Part shown: positions 43,556 to 53,504 of the stretch, piece after piece
Layout: each line of letters starts with the position of its first letter
How positions within the stretch are numbered: position 1 is the stretch's first letter
Assembly: GCF_000308835.1 (NCBI RefSeq)
Contig: NZ_BAGN01000129.1
Location: forward strand, 1-64,000
Source: Nocardia vinacea NBRC 16497
GTDB lineage: Bacteria; Actinomycetota; Actinomycetes; Mycobacteriales; Mycobacteriaceae
DNA length: 64,000 nucleotides
Direction of reading: 5' to 3'
Translations under genes and position numbers: made by a program
Notes under the pieces: model-generated
What the model was told of the DNA's origin: nothing
The model's database searches: none
What the model saw: only the letters and a program-made list of their open reading frames with translations

Positions 43556-44230
43556 CTATTCAACAATTCCGGTGGCGACGATATAGCCCTTGGGGTCGCG
43601 CCACACCTGGCTTGGATGGCTAGTGAACCACCGGTGGATGTCGGTGGCTACGTCGGCGAGGATGGCGTCGCGGTGTGGGCTGTCGGCACCGACGCCGCAG
43701 AGGGAGGCCATGGCCTCGGCGAAACGGATCAGCGGCGCTGCGGTGTCGAAGACGAGGGCGTTGTCGAAGCGGTTGATGCTCACCGTGGTGAAGACCTCGG
43801 CCATCATGTCCGGCAGGCTGTCGGAGTTGACGCTGTTGGCCAGTTCCGCGACGGGTTCCAGTCCGTGGCTACGGGCGTGGGATGCAACGAGATCGCCTGT
43901 GCGGCGATGGCGTTGACGAGGCCGAGATCGAAGTCGAATCCGCCGTCGTCGGTCATCCATGTGCAGTGCTCGATCGAGTCGACGCCCACGTCGACCGCCT
44001 GGCGGATCCCAGTGGTGCCGTATGCGTGGGCGGGATCGTCAGCGGGATAGTGGCTTTCAGTACCCGGGTGGGCGGTGTGGTGGTGGCGAAGGTGTCGCTG
44101 TCGACGTAACGGGGCGCGCCGAGGTCGCGCACCGTGGTGATGCCCGCGGCTGCCAGCTCGCGCAGTGCGCGCCGGATCGTCACGGCGACCGCGAGACGGG
44201 TGTTGTGTTGGATCGCGGGTGCTGCGCAAG
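43556..44230 (-). pseudogene. Amidohydrolase relic (imidazolonepropionase-like)
   Basis: Pieces in three frames read ALRELAAAGITTVRDLGAPR, IRQAVDVGVDSIEHCTWMTD and DWNPSRNWPT, typical of metal-dependent amidohydrolases of the imidazolonepropionase-like group. The C-terminal metal-site part is replaced by an unrelated stretch (RFAEAMASLCGVGADSPHRD) ending at 43556. No intact frame remains. Confidence 0.65.
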
Positions 44231-44412
44231 GGCCGGTACCCACCAGCTTACGAGGCCGGACTCTCGAAGCGGCTGCGGTGTTGGCTATGGCAAAACTGCA
44301 CCCTGCCCGATCGGTCGTGTCCAGCATGGTTGCTGGCCAGCCGTCGCAGCTTGTCATCAAACCCGCCATTTAATGGCTGACGTCAACCGGAGTTAACCAT
44401 GTACTCACGAAG

Positions 44413-45456
44413 TCAGTCGTTCTTTGTGCCAGCCGCCGATCGCAGTTGCTCCAACAGTTCCGGTCCGGTCCAGTCGCGGCGGTCACCGTGTTCGGCGGCC
44501 ACGATCAGTTCGATAAGTCGCTGATTGACCGGTGTCGGCAGCCCCACCATCGCGCCGAGGCTCACGATCTCCCCGCACAACCAGGAGATTTCGGTCTTGC
44601 GACCGAGTTCGAGGTCATCGGCCATGGACGAGCGCGCCTCCGGATCGATGGCCAGCACGGTCGCGGCGACCCGGCGGAAGATCCCGTCCGGAACGGTCAG
44701 CAGCCGGGCCATCCACTCCGGTGGCAGCGGCGTCAGCCGGGCAGGGCGAATTCGCGCCCTGTGCATCGCTGCCAGCGCCTCGCGCTGGGTGAGGGCCAGG
44801 CAGCGCCGGAAGTCGCGGTCGGACAGTTCCTCGCGCAGCGGCCTGCCGGACAGCGCGTTGATCGGGTTGTTGAGGTTCAGCAGCAGCTTCGCCCATTGCA
44901 CCGGCAGCAGGTCCGGATACCGCCGCAGTGCTAGACCAGCACGCGCGAATACGTCGGCGAACTGTACGAGCGCCGGATCGTCCTGTACCGCCAGCCCGCC
45001 CTCGGTGCCGCGATGGAACCGGCCGTCGGGATGGTGCACGACGTTGAACATCACCATGCCGGCCAGCACCACGCAGGTGGGCAGGATATCGCGAATCACC
45101 GCGTCGTTGCCGATCCCGTTCTGCAGGCTCAGCACCACGGTGCCGGGGCGGATCTTGCCCTCGAGATCGCGCACGGCCGCCGCGGTCGCCGCCGACTTCA
45201 CCGTGACCAGCACCAGATCGGCAGACCCGACATCCTCCGGCGTGGTCGACACCCGCACCGCATCCCCCGCCACCGCGACGTCACCGCCATCGAGGTCGGT
45301 GAGCCGCAGCCCGGATGCGCTTATCTCGTCCAGCACCGGCTGCCGGCCGACGAATGTGACACCGGTGCCGGCCGCCGCCAGCTTTCCGCCGACAAAGGAC
45401 CCGATGCTTCCGGCGCCCAGGACCAGCACCCGAGCGGGTGCTACCACCTCACTCAC
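44413..45456 (-). CDS. Ketopantoate-reductase-like (ApbA/PanE) NADPH oxidoreductase
   Basis: The 347-residue protein has the N-terminal NADPH motif GAGSIGSFVGGKLAAAG, the LVTVKSAATAAAV stretch and the QNGIGND loop of the ketopantoate reductase family. The C-terminal domain has QWAKLLLNLNNPINALSGRP, which holds the catalytic Lys region. It could reduce 2-dehydropantoate to pantoate for CoA synthesis, or a related 2-keto acid. It begins with a GTG 22 bases after pafC in the same direction. It is the first intact gene to the right of the accessory region. Confidence 0.87.
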   Translation of the reverse strand: MSEVVAPARVLVLGAGSIGSFVGGKLAAAGTGVTFVGRQPVLDEISASGLRLTDLDGGDVAVAGDAVRVSTTPEDVGSADLVLVTVKSAATAAAVRDLEGKIRPGTVVLSLQNGIGNDAVIRDILPTCVVLAGMVMFNVVHHPDGRFHRGTEGGLAVQDDPALVQFADVFARAGLALRRYPDLLPVQWAKLLLNLNNPINALSGRPLREELSDRDFRRCLALTQREALAAMHRARIRPARLTPLPPEWMARLLTVPDGIFRRVAATVLAIDPEARSSMADDLELGRKTEISWLCGEIVSLGAMVGLPTPVNQRLIELIVAAEHGDRRDWTGPELLEQLRSAAGTKND

Positions 45457-45478
45457 GCCGTTCCAGCCTCCGTGTGAT

Positions 45479-46477
45479 TCATCTGGTCTCCAGGAAACCG
45501 GCCGCTTCGTAGGCGGCCAGCGCGGCGTTCGAGCGTTCGCGCACCGCAGTGATCAACTCGGGTGGGCCGAGCACCGTTACGCCGGAACCAAAGCCGAGCA
45601 GCAGCCGCGCCATCCAGTCCATAGTGGCGAAGCGCATGGTCGTCTCGATGCTGCCGTCCGGGTGCACCGCCATCCGATGCATCGGATATTGATCGAGCAC
45701 CCAACCGTAATCGCCGCGAATGCGCAAGCGCGCCAGCGGAACCGCGGGATCGTCCTGGAACAGGTCGAGCGCGGCGGCCTCCTCGGTCGCATGGCTCGGC
45801 GGACGGGCGGGCTCGTCGAGTTCGGTGGCCGCCTCGATCCGATCGAAGCGGAACAGTCGCACACCCTCGGCTTCGCGGCACCAGGCCTGCAGGTAACTGT
45901 TGTTGTCCACCAGGACAATACGAATGGGATCGACGACACGCTCGGATACGACATCGCGACTCGCCGAGTAGTAGACCAGGCGCAGCGCGCGCTGGCGGGC
46001 CAGCGCGGACCGCACCGTCGAGACTGCCGGCGCCTCGGTCGGCAGATGCTCGCGGGCCTCATCGACGGTCTTGCCGCCGACGATGGCCGATTCCAGTTTG
46101 GCGATCGCCGCATGCGCCGCGGTCGGATCCACCATGCCCGGCATATCCACGATCGAGCGCAGCGCCACCAGCAATGCGGTCGCCTCGGTGGAGGTCAGCC
46201 GCAGCGGCCGGTCGATGCCCGCCGAGAAGGTGACCTCGATGCTCTCCTCGGAGAACGACAGGTCGATCAGATCGCCCGGTCCGTAACCAGGTAGGCCGCA
46301 CATCCACAGCTGATTGAGATCGCTCATCAGCTGCTTGGTGGTCACGCCGAGATCGGCGGCGGCCTCTGCGGCACTGATCCCCGGATTGGCGATGAAGTAG
46401 GGAATCATATTGAGCAGCCGCGAGAGCCGAACCGAAAGTCGACTGCGCTCGGCTGTGCCTGTCGTCCGCTCGCTCAT
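45479..46477 (-). CDS. pafC: PafC, WYL-domain regulator of the DNA damage response
   Basis: PafC forms with PafB a transcriptional activator of the mycobacterial DNA damage response. The 332-residue protein has an N-terminal winged helix (SRLLNMIPYFIANPGISAAE, KQLMSDLNQLWMCGLPGY), a WYL domain and a C-terminal WCX part. The first 13 residues (MSERTTGTAERSR) come from the repeat that lies upstream and are absent in the mycobacterial protein as I recall it. Its ATG overlaps the stop of a mini-ORF (ATGA), so translation is coupled upstream. Confidence 0.9.
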   Translation of the reverse strand: MSERTTGTAERSRLSVRLSRLLNMIPYFIANPGISAAEAAADLGVTTKQLMSDLNQLWMCGLPGYGPGDLIDLSFSEESIEVTFSAGIDRPLRLTSTEATALLVALRSIVDMPGMVDPTAAHAAIAKLESAIVGGKTVDEAREHLPTEAPAVSTVRSALARQRALRLVYYSASRDVVSERVVDPIRIVLVDNNSYLQAWCREAEGVRLFRFDRIEAATELDEPARPPSHATEEAAALDLFQDDPAVPLARLRIRGDYGWVLDQYPMHRMAVHPDGSIETTMRFATMDWMARLLLGFGSGVTVLGPPELITAVRERSNAALAAYEAAGFLETR

Positions 46478-46560
46478 GACTGCACCTCGCCGCCGCTCGG
46501 CTCCGTCATGACCGAGCGATGCTCGGCTGTGCCTGTCCTTCGCTCGCTGCGCTCGCTCAT
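46474..46560 (-). CDS. Repeat-encoded mini-ORF 2, 28 residues
   Basis: Encodes MSERSERRTGTAEHRSVM and then TEPSGGEVQS. Its ATG overlaps the stop of mini-ORF 1 and its TGA overlaps the pafC ATG. It likely serves to carry ribosomes from pafB to pafC; a function of the peptide itself is not indicated. Confidence 0.4.
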   Translation of the reverse strand: MSERSERRTGTAEHRSVMTEPSGGEVQS

Positions 46561-46640
46561 GCCTCCACCTCGCCGGCGCTCGGTTCCGGCACGAGCGAGT
46601 GCCCGGCTGTGTTGATGGTTCGCTCGCTGCGCTCGCTCAT
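46557..46640 (-). CDS. Repeat-encoded mini-ORF 1, 27 residues
   Basis: Encodes [20 protein letters not shown] and then SAGEVEA. Its ATG overlaps the pafB stop (ATGA) and its stop overlaps the start of mini-ORF 2. The peptide shares [10 protein letters not shown] and EPS-GEV with mini-ORF 2. Confidence 0.4.
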   Translation of the reverse strand: MSERSERTINTAGHSLVPEPSAGEVEA

Positions 46641-47632
46641 GCGGTGACCTCCGTGTGGTCGAAGACCGAACGCAATCGCGCCACCACATCCGCGCGCAGT
46701 TCCTCGGGTGCGAGTACTACGGCATCTGGACCGAGTCCGGTGATCAAGCGCGCCAACCAATCTCGGGATCGGATGGGCAATTCGACGACCACGCCGTGGC
46801 GTTCGCCGATGGTGCGCTCTTCCAGCACGGGTCCGAGTCGACGGATCTCGCGGCCGTGACCGTCGGCCACCCACACCGTCGCGGTGCCGGTCACCGGGGC
46901 GCTGCCGGTCACGGTGCCGACGATCTCACGCAGATCCACGCCCTCGGGCTTGCTCACCGCATTGGGTGGGCCGTAGGCGGTCACATCGTCGCCGATGCGC
47001 GATAGCCGGAAGCTGCGGACCGCATCCCGGTTCCGATCGTGCCCGACCAGATACCAGCGGCCGTTGTGGGTGACCACACCCCACGGCTCCACATCACGCA
47101 TGACATACGGCTCGTTGATCGCACCCCGATGTTCGAACCGCACCGCCTGACCAGCATCGACCGCGGCCAGCAGCTTGCCGAGCACCGCATCCGAGCCACG
47201 GGTGCGCGCGGGGACCGCGGGCACCGAGGCCACCGCGGCATCGGTCTCGACGTGGATCCCGGCCGCGCGCAATTTCAACAGCGCGCCCTCAGCCGCGGCC
47301 GCCAGCTCCGGCGACTCCCACATCTGCACCGCGACCGCGACCGCCGCCGCTTCCTCGCTGGTCAGATCGATATCGGGTAGTTCGTAGGCGTCACGGTTGA
47401 TCCGATAGCCCTCCACCGTCGAATATCGGCTGACCTGCCCGACCTCCAGGGGAATCCCCAGGTCACGCAGCTCGTTCTTATCGCGCTCGAACATTCGACT
47501 GAACGCCTCGTCGCTGGCCGAATCCTCGTACCCCGCGACGCTGTCCCGAATCCGCTCCGCGGTCAGGAATTGCCGGGTCGACAGCAGCGCGATGACCAGA
47601 TTCATCAGCCGCTCGACCTTGGATATCGCCAC
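46637..47632 (-). CDS. pafB: PafB, WYL-domain regulator of the DNA damage response
   Basis: PafB is the partner of PafC. The 331-residue protein has the N-terminal winged helix ([32 protein letters not shown]), a WYL domain with [19 protein letters not shown], and a C-terminal WCX domain. I chose the GTG at 47632 because the product ([10 protein letters not shown]) then matches the mycobacterial start and length; the frame is open to 47686. No ribosome-binding site is evident, so leaderless translation is possible. It is followed by the repeat-encoded mini-ORFs and pafC. Confidence 0.9.
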   Translation of the reverse strand: MAISKVERLMNLVIALLSTRQFLTAERIRDSVAGYEDSASDEAFSRMFERDKNELRDLGIPLEVGQVSRYSTVEGYRINRDAYELPDIDLTSEEAAAVAVAVQMWESPELAAAAEGALLKLRAAGIHVETDAAVASVPAVPARTRGSDAVLGKLLAAVDAGQAVRFEHRGAINEPYVMRDVEPWGVVTHNGRWYLVGHDRNRDAVRSFRLSRIGDDVTAYGPPNAVSKPEGVDLREIVGTVTGSAPVTGTATVWVADGHGREIRRLGPVLEERTIGERHGVVVELPIRSRDWLARLITGLGPDAVVLAPEELRADVVARLRSVFDHTEVTA

Positions 47633-47720
47633 TCGACACAGGGTAATCGGCCGCCCGCCGCGACCGCGCGTCGGCGCGCGATTCACCCCGATCCGGTTCG
47701 CGCGCGGCCATCATGGAGTC

Positions 47721-48017
47721 ATGATCATCGCGTTCTCCGTGACACCGCTGGGTGTGGGTGTAGATGTCGGCCGAGCCGTCGCCGAGGCCGTCCGCGTCGT
47801 GCGGGCCAGCGGCCTCCCGAACCGCACCGATGCCATGTTCACCACCGTCGAGGGCGAATGGGACGAGGTGATGGCCGTGGTCAAGGACGCCACGGACGCC
47901 ATACTCGCGGTCGCACCCCGCTGCAGCCTGGTCATGAAAGCCGACATCCGCCCAGGCGTCACCGACGCGATGACCTCGAAGGTCGAAACCGTCGAGCGCT
48001 ACCTCACCGAGAGCTAG
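47721..48017 (+). CDS. Thiamine-binding MTH1187/YkoF-like protein
   Basis: The 98-residue protein has the ferredoxin-like fold pattern of the MTH1187 (PF01910) family: [11 protein letters not shown] at the start, [19 protein letters not shown] in the middle and [13 protein letters not shown] near the end. Members bind thiamine or are of unknown cytoplasmic function. It lies divergent from pafB and converges on pafA, breaking the paf gene direction. Confidence 0.8.
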   Translation: MIIAFSVTPLGVGVDVGRAVAEAVRVVRASGLPNRTDAMFTTVEGEWDEVMAVVKDATDAILAVAPRCSLVMKADIRPGVTDAMTSKVETVERYLTES

Positions 48018-48043
48018 CTACAGCCCACGCCGACTTTCGCTCG

Positions 48044-48105
48044 CACAGACCTATCGGCCTCCGCACAGAAGTCACAACCTGTGTGAGGGGCCCAGTAGGT
48101 CTGTG
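48044..48105. terminator. Nested hairpin terminator between converging genes
   Basis: CACAGACCTA (48044-48053) pairs with TAGGTCTGTG (48096-48105). Inside, GGCC pairs with GGCC and CACA with TGTG, giving one long interrupted stem. It lies between the thiamine-binding gene and pafA. Confidence 0.65.
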
Positions 48106-48171
48106 ACTGCAAAGGCCGACGGCGGCGCTCACCTTGATCACTACCTCGCCCTGGGAGGGCGGCGGGAGTGG

Positions 48172-49530
48172 CTACATCGAGGCGATCAGCCGATCCACGC
48201 GCTCGTCGACGGAGCGGAACGGGTCCTTGCACAAGACCGTGCGCTGGGCCTGGTCGTTGAGCTTGAGATGCACCCAGTCGACGGTGAAGTCACGGCCCGC
48301 CTCCTGGGCGGCGGTGATGAAATCGCCGCGCAGTTTGGCGCGGGTGGTCTGCGGCGGGGTGTCCACGGCGGCGTCGACGGCCTCGTCCTCGGTGACGCGC
48401 TTGGCCAGACCCTTGCGCTGCAGCAGGTCGAAGACGCCGCGGCCGCGTTTGATGTCGTGGTATGCCAGGTCGAGCTGGGCGATCTTGGGATCGGACAGTT
48501 CCATGCCGTAGCGGTCCTGGTAGCGCTGGAAGAGCTTGCGCTTGATCACCCAGTCGACCTCCGTGTCGACCTTGGCGAAGTCCTGTGCCTCGACCGCGTC
48601 CAGAGTGCGGCCCCACAGATCGACGACCTGGTCGATATTGGGATCACGGTCGCGGTTGCGCAGGTGCTCGACGGCGCGGGCGTAGTACTCACGCTGGATG
48701 TCGAGTGCACTGGCCTGGCGTCCGCCGGCGAGCCGGACCGGACGACGACCGGTCAGGTCGTGGCTGACCTCGCGGATGGCGCGGATCGGGTTGTCCAGGG
48801 CGAAATCGCGGAACGAGACGCCCGCCTCGATCATCTCCAGCACCAGCGCCGCCGTGCCGACCTTCAGCATGGTGGTGGTCTCGGACATATTCGAGTCGCC
48901 GACGATCACGTGCAGACGCCGGTACTTCTCCGCGTCGGCGTGCGGCTCGTCGCGGGTGTTGATGATCGGGCGCGAGCGGGTGGTCGCCGAGGAGACGCCC
49001 TCCCAGATGTGCTCGGCACGCTGGGACAGGCAGAACGTGGCCGCCTTCGGCGTCTGCAGCACCTTGCCCGCACCGCAGATCAGCTGGCGCGTGACCAGGA
49101 ACGGCAACAGCACATCCGAGATCCGGGAGAACTCGCCGGCCCGCACGACGAGGAAGTTCTCGTGGCAGCCGTAGGAGTTGCCCGCGGAGTCGGTGTTGTT
49201 CTTGAACAGGTAGATGTCGCCGCCGATGCCTTCCTCCGCGAGGCGCTGTTCGGCGTCGATCAGCAACTCCTCCAGCACGCGCTCACCAGCCCGGTCGTGA
49301 GTGACCAGCTGCGCCAAGTTGTCGCACTCTGCGGTGGCGTACTCCGGATGCGACCCGACATCGAGGTAGAGCCGAGCACCGTTGCGGAGGAACACGTTAG
49401 AGCTACGGCCCCAGGAAACTACCCGGCGGAAAAGATACCGGGCCACCTCGTCGGGGCTGAGCCGACGGTGTCCGTGGAAGGTGCACGTCACACCGAATTC
49501 GGTCTCGATCCCCATGATTCGTCGCTGCAC
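48172..49530 (-). CDS. pafA: Pup-protein ligase PafA
   Basis: PafA uses ATP to join the C-terminal Glu of Pup to lysines of target proteins, marking them for the proteasome. The 452-residue protein has the glutamine-synthetase-like elements [13 protein letters not shown] (metal-binding Glu), [15 protein letters not shown] (with the catalytic Asp) and [20 protein letters not shown]. It closely matches the mycobacterial protein along its whole length. It starts with a GTG. The perfect hairpin at 49651 separates it from prcA, so it should have its own promoter near 49540-49640. Confidence 0.96.
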   Translation of the reverse strand: MQRRIMGIETEFGVTCTFHGHRRLSPDEVARYLFRRVVSWGRSSNVFLRNGARLYLDVGSHPEYATAECDNLAQLVTHDRAGERVLEELLIDAEQRLAEEGIGGDIYLFKNNTDSAGNSYGCHENFLVVRAGEFSRISDVLLPFLVTRQLICGAGKVLQTPKAATFCLSQRAEHIWEGVSSATTRSRPIINTRDEPHADAEKYRRLHVIVGDSNMSETTTMLKVGTAALVLEMIEAGVSFRDFALDNPIRAIREVSHDLTGRRPVRLAGGRQASALDIQREYYARAVEHLRNRDRDPNIDQVVDLWGRTLDAVEAQDFAKVDTEVDWVIKRKLFQRYQDRYGMELSDPKIAQLDLAYHDIKRGRGVFDLLQRKGLAKRVTEDEAVDAAVDTPPQTTRAKLRGDFITAAQEAGRDFTVDWVHLKLNDQAQRTVLCKDPFRSVDERVDRLIASM

Positions 49531-49650
49531 ACTATCGACATTACAGCTATGTCATGTACTCGCGTGGGGCTGCGGACAACCCCGGTGCATACGTCTTCAC
49601 AACGATTTCGCACGTGAGCGAAATGTTCGGCGGAAAACTACCGGTCGAAA

Positions 49651-49684
49651 CGAAGGCCCTCCCGATGCATCGGGAGGGCCTTCG
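49651..49684. terminator. Perfect 34-base palindromic terminator after prcA
   Basis: CGAAGGCCCTCCCGATG and its exact reverse complement meet without a spacer (17-base arms). On the minus strand it is followed by TTTCG. It lies 22 bases after the prcA stop and should end the pup-prcB-prcA transcript before pafA. Confidence 0.8.
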
Positions 49685-49705
49685 CAGTCGAACAATCGTG
49701 GTGAA

Positions 49706-50488
49706 CTACTCCGATTCGGAAGCGTCCTCGGACTTCGCCTCGGCGGGCGCCGCCTCGGCATCGCTCACCGAGTTACCGCCGTTCAGCAACTGGTCCAGGG
49801 CCACGCCCGCGACCCGGCGGAATGCCCGCCGAGGTCGCGCCTGTTCGAGGGTGGCGACCTCGAGCGAACCCACCCCGAGCACCCGCTTGTCCTTGTCCGC
49901 GGCGCCCTCGGGCACCCCGGCCTTCAGTGCCTTCACGGCCACGCCGACGGCACCGGCCAGATCGAGTCCGGGCTGGTAGGAGCTCTTCAACGCGGTCAGG
50001 ATGGGCTCGGTCGTGCCGCCCATCACCACGTATTCGCGCTCATCCACTATCGAGCCGTCGAAGGTGATCCGGTACAGCACCGATTCCGGTGCCTGTTCCG
50101 GGTAGCCGACCTCGGCCACGCAGATCTCCACCTCGTAGGGCTTGAGCTGATCGGTGAAGATCGTGCCCAGGGTCTGCGCGTAGGCATTGGCCAGGCCACG
50201 ACCGGTGACATCGCGCCGGTCGTACTGATAGCCCTTCAGGTCGGCCTGCAGGATGCCGCCGCGGCGCAGTGCCTCGAATTCGTTGTACTTGCCGACGGCC
50301 GCGAACCCGACGCGGTCGTACAGCTCGCTCACCTTGTGCAATGTCGCGGAGGGATTCTCCGCGACGAACAGCACACCCTTGTCGTAGGTCAGCACGATCA
50401 CACTGCGACCGCGAGCGATGCCCTTGCGCGCGAGCTCGGTCTTGTCGCGCATGATCTGTTCGGCCGACGCGTAATACGGCAGTGTCAT
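49706..50488 (-). CDS. prcA: 20S proteasome alpha subunit
   Basis: PrcA forms the outer rings and gate of the proteasome core. The 260-residue protein has the alpha-type N-terminus ([20 protein letters not shown], the gating and H0 helix region), [17 protein letters not shown] and a Glu/Ser/Ala-rich tail. It has no catalytic N-terminal Thr. Its ATG overlaps the prcB stop (ATGA). Confidence 0.96.
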   Translation of the reverse strand: MTLPYYASAEQIMRDKTELARKGIARGRSVIVLTYDKGVLFVAENPSATLHKVSELYDRVGFAAVGKYNEFEALRRGGILQADLKGYQYDRRDVTGRGLANAYAQTLGTIFTDQLKPYEVEICVAEVGYPEQAPESVLYRITFDGSIVDEREYVVMGGTTEPILTALKSSYQPGLDLAGAVGVAVKALKAGVPEGAADKDKRVLGVGSLEVATLEQARPRRAFRRVAGVALDQLLNGGNSVSDAEAAPAEAKSEDASESE

Positions 50489-51351
50489 GCTGAGGCACTC
50501 CCCTCTTCCGCGGCCTCGCGATCGGCGACGATCGCCCGCGTGATCTCCTCCAACCGCGATTCGGTCACCTCGTCGGCGCCCTCGTCGTTGATGACGATGG
50601 CCGTCGGGTAGATGCCGCGCACCAGATCCGGTCCGCCGGTGGCGGTGTCGTCGTCGGCAGCGTCGAAGAGCGATTCGACGGCGATCCGCAATGCGCGGTC
50701 CTCACCGATTCCCTTGGCGTACAGCTTTTTCAACGACGACTTCGCGAACATCGAACCCGAACCGACCGCGGTGTAACCGAACCGCTCCTCACTGCGCCCG
50801 CCGACCACGTCGTAGGACACGATGCGACCGGCTTTGTCCGGATCGGTGGCGTGCTGGTCGTAGCCGACCAGCACCGGAACCACCGCCAGACCCTGCAGCG
50901 CGGCAGGGAGGTTGTCGCGCACCATCTTCGACAGCTTGTTGGCCTTGCCGTCGAAGGTCAGCGAGACACCCTCGATTTTCTCGTAGTACTCCAGCTCGAC
51001 GGCGAACAATCGCACCATCTCGATGGCCATGCCCGCGGTGCCCGCGATACCGGCCGCCGAAAAGGTGTCGGTGATGTACACCTTCTCGATATCCCTGCTG
51101 GCCAACAGGTTTCCCTGGGTGGCCCGCCGGTCACCGGCAATCAGCACACCACCGCGGAACGAGACCGCCACGATGGTGGTTCCGTGCGGAGCCAGCTCCT
51201 TCGCGGCGGTGCCACCGGAGATTCCGGTGGCACCTTCGATCGCGCCGAATCGGTTGCCAGGCAACAGTTCCGGTGCGTGCATGCGCAGGTGCTCGGTGAA
51301 TGACGAGAGGGCGTGCCCCGGGTGGAGACGCAAGGGGTCACCTGCTGTCAC
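50485..51351 (-). CDS. prcB: 20S proteasome beta subunit
   Basis: PrcB is the catalytic subunit. The 288-residue precursor has a propeptide of 57 residues ending APHG. Cleavage there exposes Thr58 ([11 protein letters not shown]) as the N-terminal nucleophile. [12 protein letters not shown] and [16 protein letters not shown] are typical. It starts with a GTG overlapping the pup stop (GTGA) and is coupled to prcA. Confidence 0.96.
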   Translation of the reverse strand: MTAGDPLRLHPGHALSSFTEHLRMHAPELLPGNRFGAIEGATGISGGTAAKELAPHGTTIVAVSFRGGVLIAGDRRATQGNLLASRDIEKVYITDTFSAAGIAGTAGMAIEMVRLFAVELEYYEKIEGVSLTFDGKANKLSKMVRDNLPAALQGLAVVPVLVGYDQHATDPDKAGRIVSYDVVGGRSEERFGYTAVGSGSMFAKSSLKKLYAKGIGEDRALRIAVESLFDAADDDTATGGPDLVRGIYPTAIVINDEGADEVTESRLEEITRAIVADREAAEEGSASA

Positions 51352-51542
51352 TGGCCGCCCTTCTGCACATACGCGCGAACGAAGTCTTCCGCGTTCTCCT
51401 CGAGCACATCATCGATCTCGTCGAGCAGGTCGTCGGTATCCTCCGCCAATTTTTCGCGGCGCTCCTGACCGGCGGCGTCAACGCCCTCCGGGCCCTCGTC
51501 CTCGTCGCCGCCCCCGGCGCGCTTGGTCTGCTCTTGTGCCAT
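51348..51542 (-). CDS. pup: Prokaryotic ubiquitin-like protein Pup
   Basis: The 64-residue protein is Asp/Glu-rich and disordered in its N-terminal half, with the coiled-coil region [20 protein letters not shown] that binds the Mpa/ARC ATPase and the C-terminus [10 protein letters not shown]. The final Gln must be deamidated to Glu by Dop before ligation by PafA. GAGG stands before the ATG. It heads the pup-prcB-prcA operon with GTGA and ATGA couplings. Confidence 0.97.
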   Translation of the reverse strand: MAQEQTKRAGGGDEDEGPEGVDAAGQERREKLAEDTDDLLDEIDDVLEENAEDFVRAYVQKGGQ

Positions 51543-51866
51543 GGCAGCCGACCTCCTCTGTCCTCATCATGACCAGGGCTCCATTCTGAGCACGACCCTG
51601 ATCATGAGCAATGTCCGTGCCCGTACATCAACACTACCCAGCCGCCCTGACAACGTGCTCGGTTATCGGCCGCGTGTTCGCGGCCCCTGGTGTCTCGCGT
51701 GCGAGCCATCGAGCCTCGCTCGTACGGCGCATGCGCCTCGACGACTCGGCCGTGTTCGATGGCCGCGGACGCCGGACGAGCCGCGAACAGGTCGCTCGTA
51801 AGACTCGTTCCGTGTGGATCGCGTTCGCGATAGTCGTTGCCAGCTGGGCGTATTCACCCATCTGGG
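51543..51866. other. Intergenic stretch between dop and pup
   Basis: No gene is supported in these 324 bases. It should contain the promoter of the pup-prcBA operon. No strong palindrome was noticed. Confidence 0.5.
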
Positions 51867-53366
51867 CTAGGTCGTCAGCTGTTCCACCAACTCGGCGGCG
51901 GTATTCACACCGTCGAGCAGCTTGCCGACGTGAGCCCTGGTGCCGCGGCGCGGTTCCAGGGTGGGGATGCGCACGAGTGAATCGCCGCCCAGGTCGAAGA
52001 TCACAGAATCCCAGCTGGCCGCTGCGATATCGGCACCGAATCGACGCAGACATTCGCCGCGGAAGTAGGCACGGGTGTCGGTCGGCGGCTTGGTCATCGC
52101 GTCGAGCACCTGCTGCTCGTTGATCAGGCGTTTCATCGAGCCGCGGGCGACCAGGCGGTTGTAGAGGCCCTTGTCCAGGCGGACGTCGGAGTACTGCAGG
52201 TCCATCAGGTGCAGTTTGGGCGCGGCCCAGCTCAGGCCCTCGCGCTTGCGCATCCCCTCGAGCAGGCGCAGCTTGGCGGGCCAGTCGAGCAGATTCGCGC
52301 ATTCCATCGGATCGCGTTCCAGCAGATCCAGCACATTGGCCCAGTTCTCCAGGATGTCCTTGACGCGCTCGTCGTCGTTGCCACTGCGGGCCACGAACTT
52401 CTCCACCCGGTCCAGGTAGATGCGCTGCAGCGCCAGCCCGGTGAGTTCGCGACCATCGGTGAGCGCGACGGTGGCGCGCAGGGTCGGATCATGGCTGATC
52501 TGGTGCACGGCGGTGACCGGACGGGCCAGCTGCAGATCCGACAGATCCTCGCCCGCCTCGATCAGGTCCAGCACCAGCGCGGTGGTGCCGACCTTGAGGT
52601 AGGTGGACATTTCGGCGAGGTTGGCATCGCCGATGATGACGTGCAGGCGGCGGTATTTGTCCGCATCGGCGTGCGGTTCGTCGCGGGTGTTGATGATGCC
52701 GCGCTTGAGCGTGGTCTCCAGACCGACCTCGACCTCGATGTAGTCGGCGCGCTGGGACAGCTGGAATCCGGCGTGATCACCGGACTGGCCGATGCCGACC
52801 CGGCCGGAACCGCAGATCACCTGCCGCGAGACGAAGAACGGGGTGAGCCCGACGATGATCTGGTTGAACGGGGTGTCGCGGCTCATCAGGTAGTTCTCAT
52901 GGGTGCCGTAGGAGGCGCCCTTGCCGTCGACATTGTTCTTGTACAGCTGCAGCCGCGGCGCGCCCGGCACGCTCGAGGCGTGCCGCGCGGCCGCCTCCAT
53001 GACCCGTTCGCCGGCTTTGTCCCAGATGACCGCATCCAGCGGATCGGTGACCTCGGGCGCGGAGTACTCCGGATGGGCGTGGTCGACGTAGAGCCGGGCG
53101 CCGTTGGTGAGGATCATATTGGCCGCGCCGACCTCGTCGGCGTCGATCACGGGGGCCGGACCGTTCATCCGGCTCAGGTCGAAGCCGCGAGCGTCGCGCA
53201 GCGGCGATTCCACCTCGTAGTCCCAGCGCGTGCGCTTCGCGCGCGGCACCCCCTCCGCGGCGGCATAGGCGAGAACCGCTTGAGTGGAGGTGAGGATCGG
53301 GTTGGCCGACGGCTCGGTGGGTGTGGAGATGCCGTATTCGACCTCGATACCGATGATGCGCTGCAT
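51867..53366 (-). CDS. dop: Deamidase/depupylase Dop
   Basis: Dop converts the C-terminal Gln of Pup to Glu and removes Pup from substrates. The 499-residue protein is a paralogue of Paf[14 protein letters not shown] at the start, [14 protein letters not shown] with the key Asp, and [20 protein letters not shown]. It also has the Dop-loop region (about residues 40-75, [19 protein letters not shown]) missing in PafA. I chose the ATG at 53366; upstream extension to 53417 lacks family similarity. Confidence 0.95.
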   Translation of the reverse strand: MQRIIGIEVEYGISTPTEPSANPILTSTQAVLAYAAAEGVPRAKRTRWDYEVESPLRDARGFDLSRMNGPAPVIDADEVGAANMILTNGARLYVDHAHPEYSAPEVTDPLDAVIWDKAGERVMEAAARHASSVPGAPRLQLYKNNVDGKGASYGTHENYLMSRDTPFNQIIVGLTPFFVSRQVICGSGRVGIGQSGDHAGFQLSQRADYIEVEVGLETTLKRGIINTRDEPHADADKYRRLHVIIGDANLAEMSTYLKVGTTALVLDLIEAGEDLSDLQLARPVTAVHQISHDPTLRATVALTDGRELTGLALQRIYLDRVEKFVARSGNDDERVKDILENWANVLDLLERDPMECANLLDWPAKLRLLEGMRKREGLSWAAPKLHLMDLQYSDVRLDKGLYNRLVARGSMKRLINEQQVLDAMTKPPTDTRAYFRGECLRRFGADIAAASWDSVIFDLGGDSLVRIPTLEPRRGTRAHVGKLLDGVNTAAELVEQLTT

Positions 53367-53504
53367 ACCGTCGAGCCTAGGCGACGCGTGCCTGCCGCCG
53401 GTCGCGACCGGCGGCATCGGCGATCTCGGGTGACCTCGATGTCATACCGATGGTGGTACTTCCGGAGGATACGGGCAGGCCGCGGCGGCCGGGATATTCG
53501 GAAT

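Larger units (their letters stand above)
46455..46640 (-). repeat. Tandem repeat between pafB and pafC
   Basis: About 2.3 copies of an 84-87-base unit containing GAGCGAGCGCAGCGAGCGA and CAGCCGAGC... The unit boundaries fall on ATGAGCGAGCG, which supplies a start and closes the previous stop (ATGA). The last, partial copy forms the beginning of pafC. Repeats of this GAGCGAGCGCAGCGAG type are, from general knowledge, common in Nocardia and Rhodococcus genomes. Confidence 0.8.

Noticed and set aside
16578-44408. Short shared strings (CCGGTTGACGTCA and GTGAGTACATGG) near 16.6 kb and 44.4 kb as possible island ends
   Set aside because: The two strings are in different order and spacing at the two places, so they do not form a common repeat.
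48103-49617. Long open frame (about 500 codons) opposite pafA
   Set aside because: Pure shadow of pafA; low-complexity translation without motifs.
52209-53504. Open frame joined to the front of the DUF418 gene
   Set aside because: It is antisense to dop; the real membrane protein begins at 53505.
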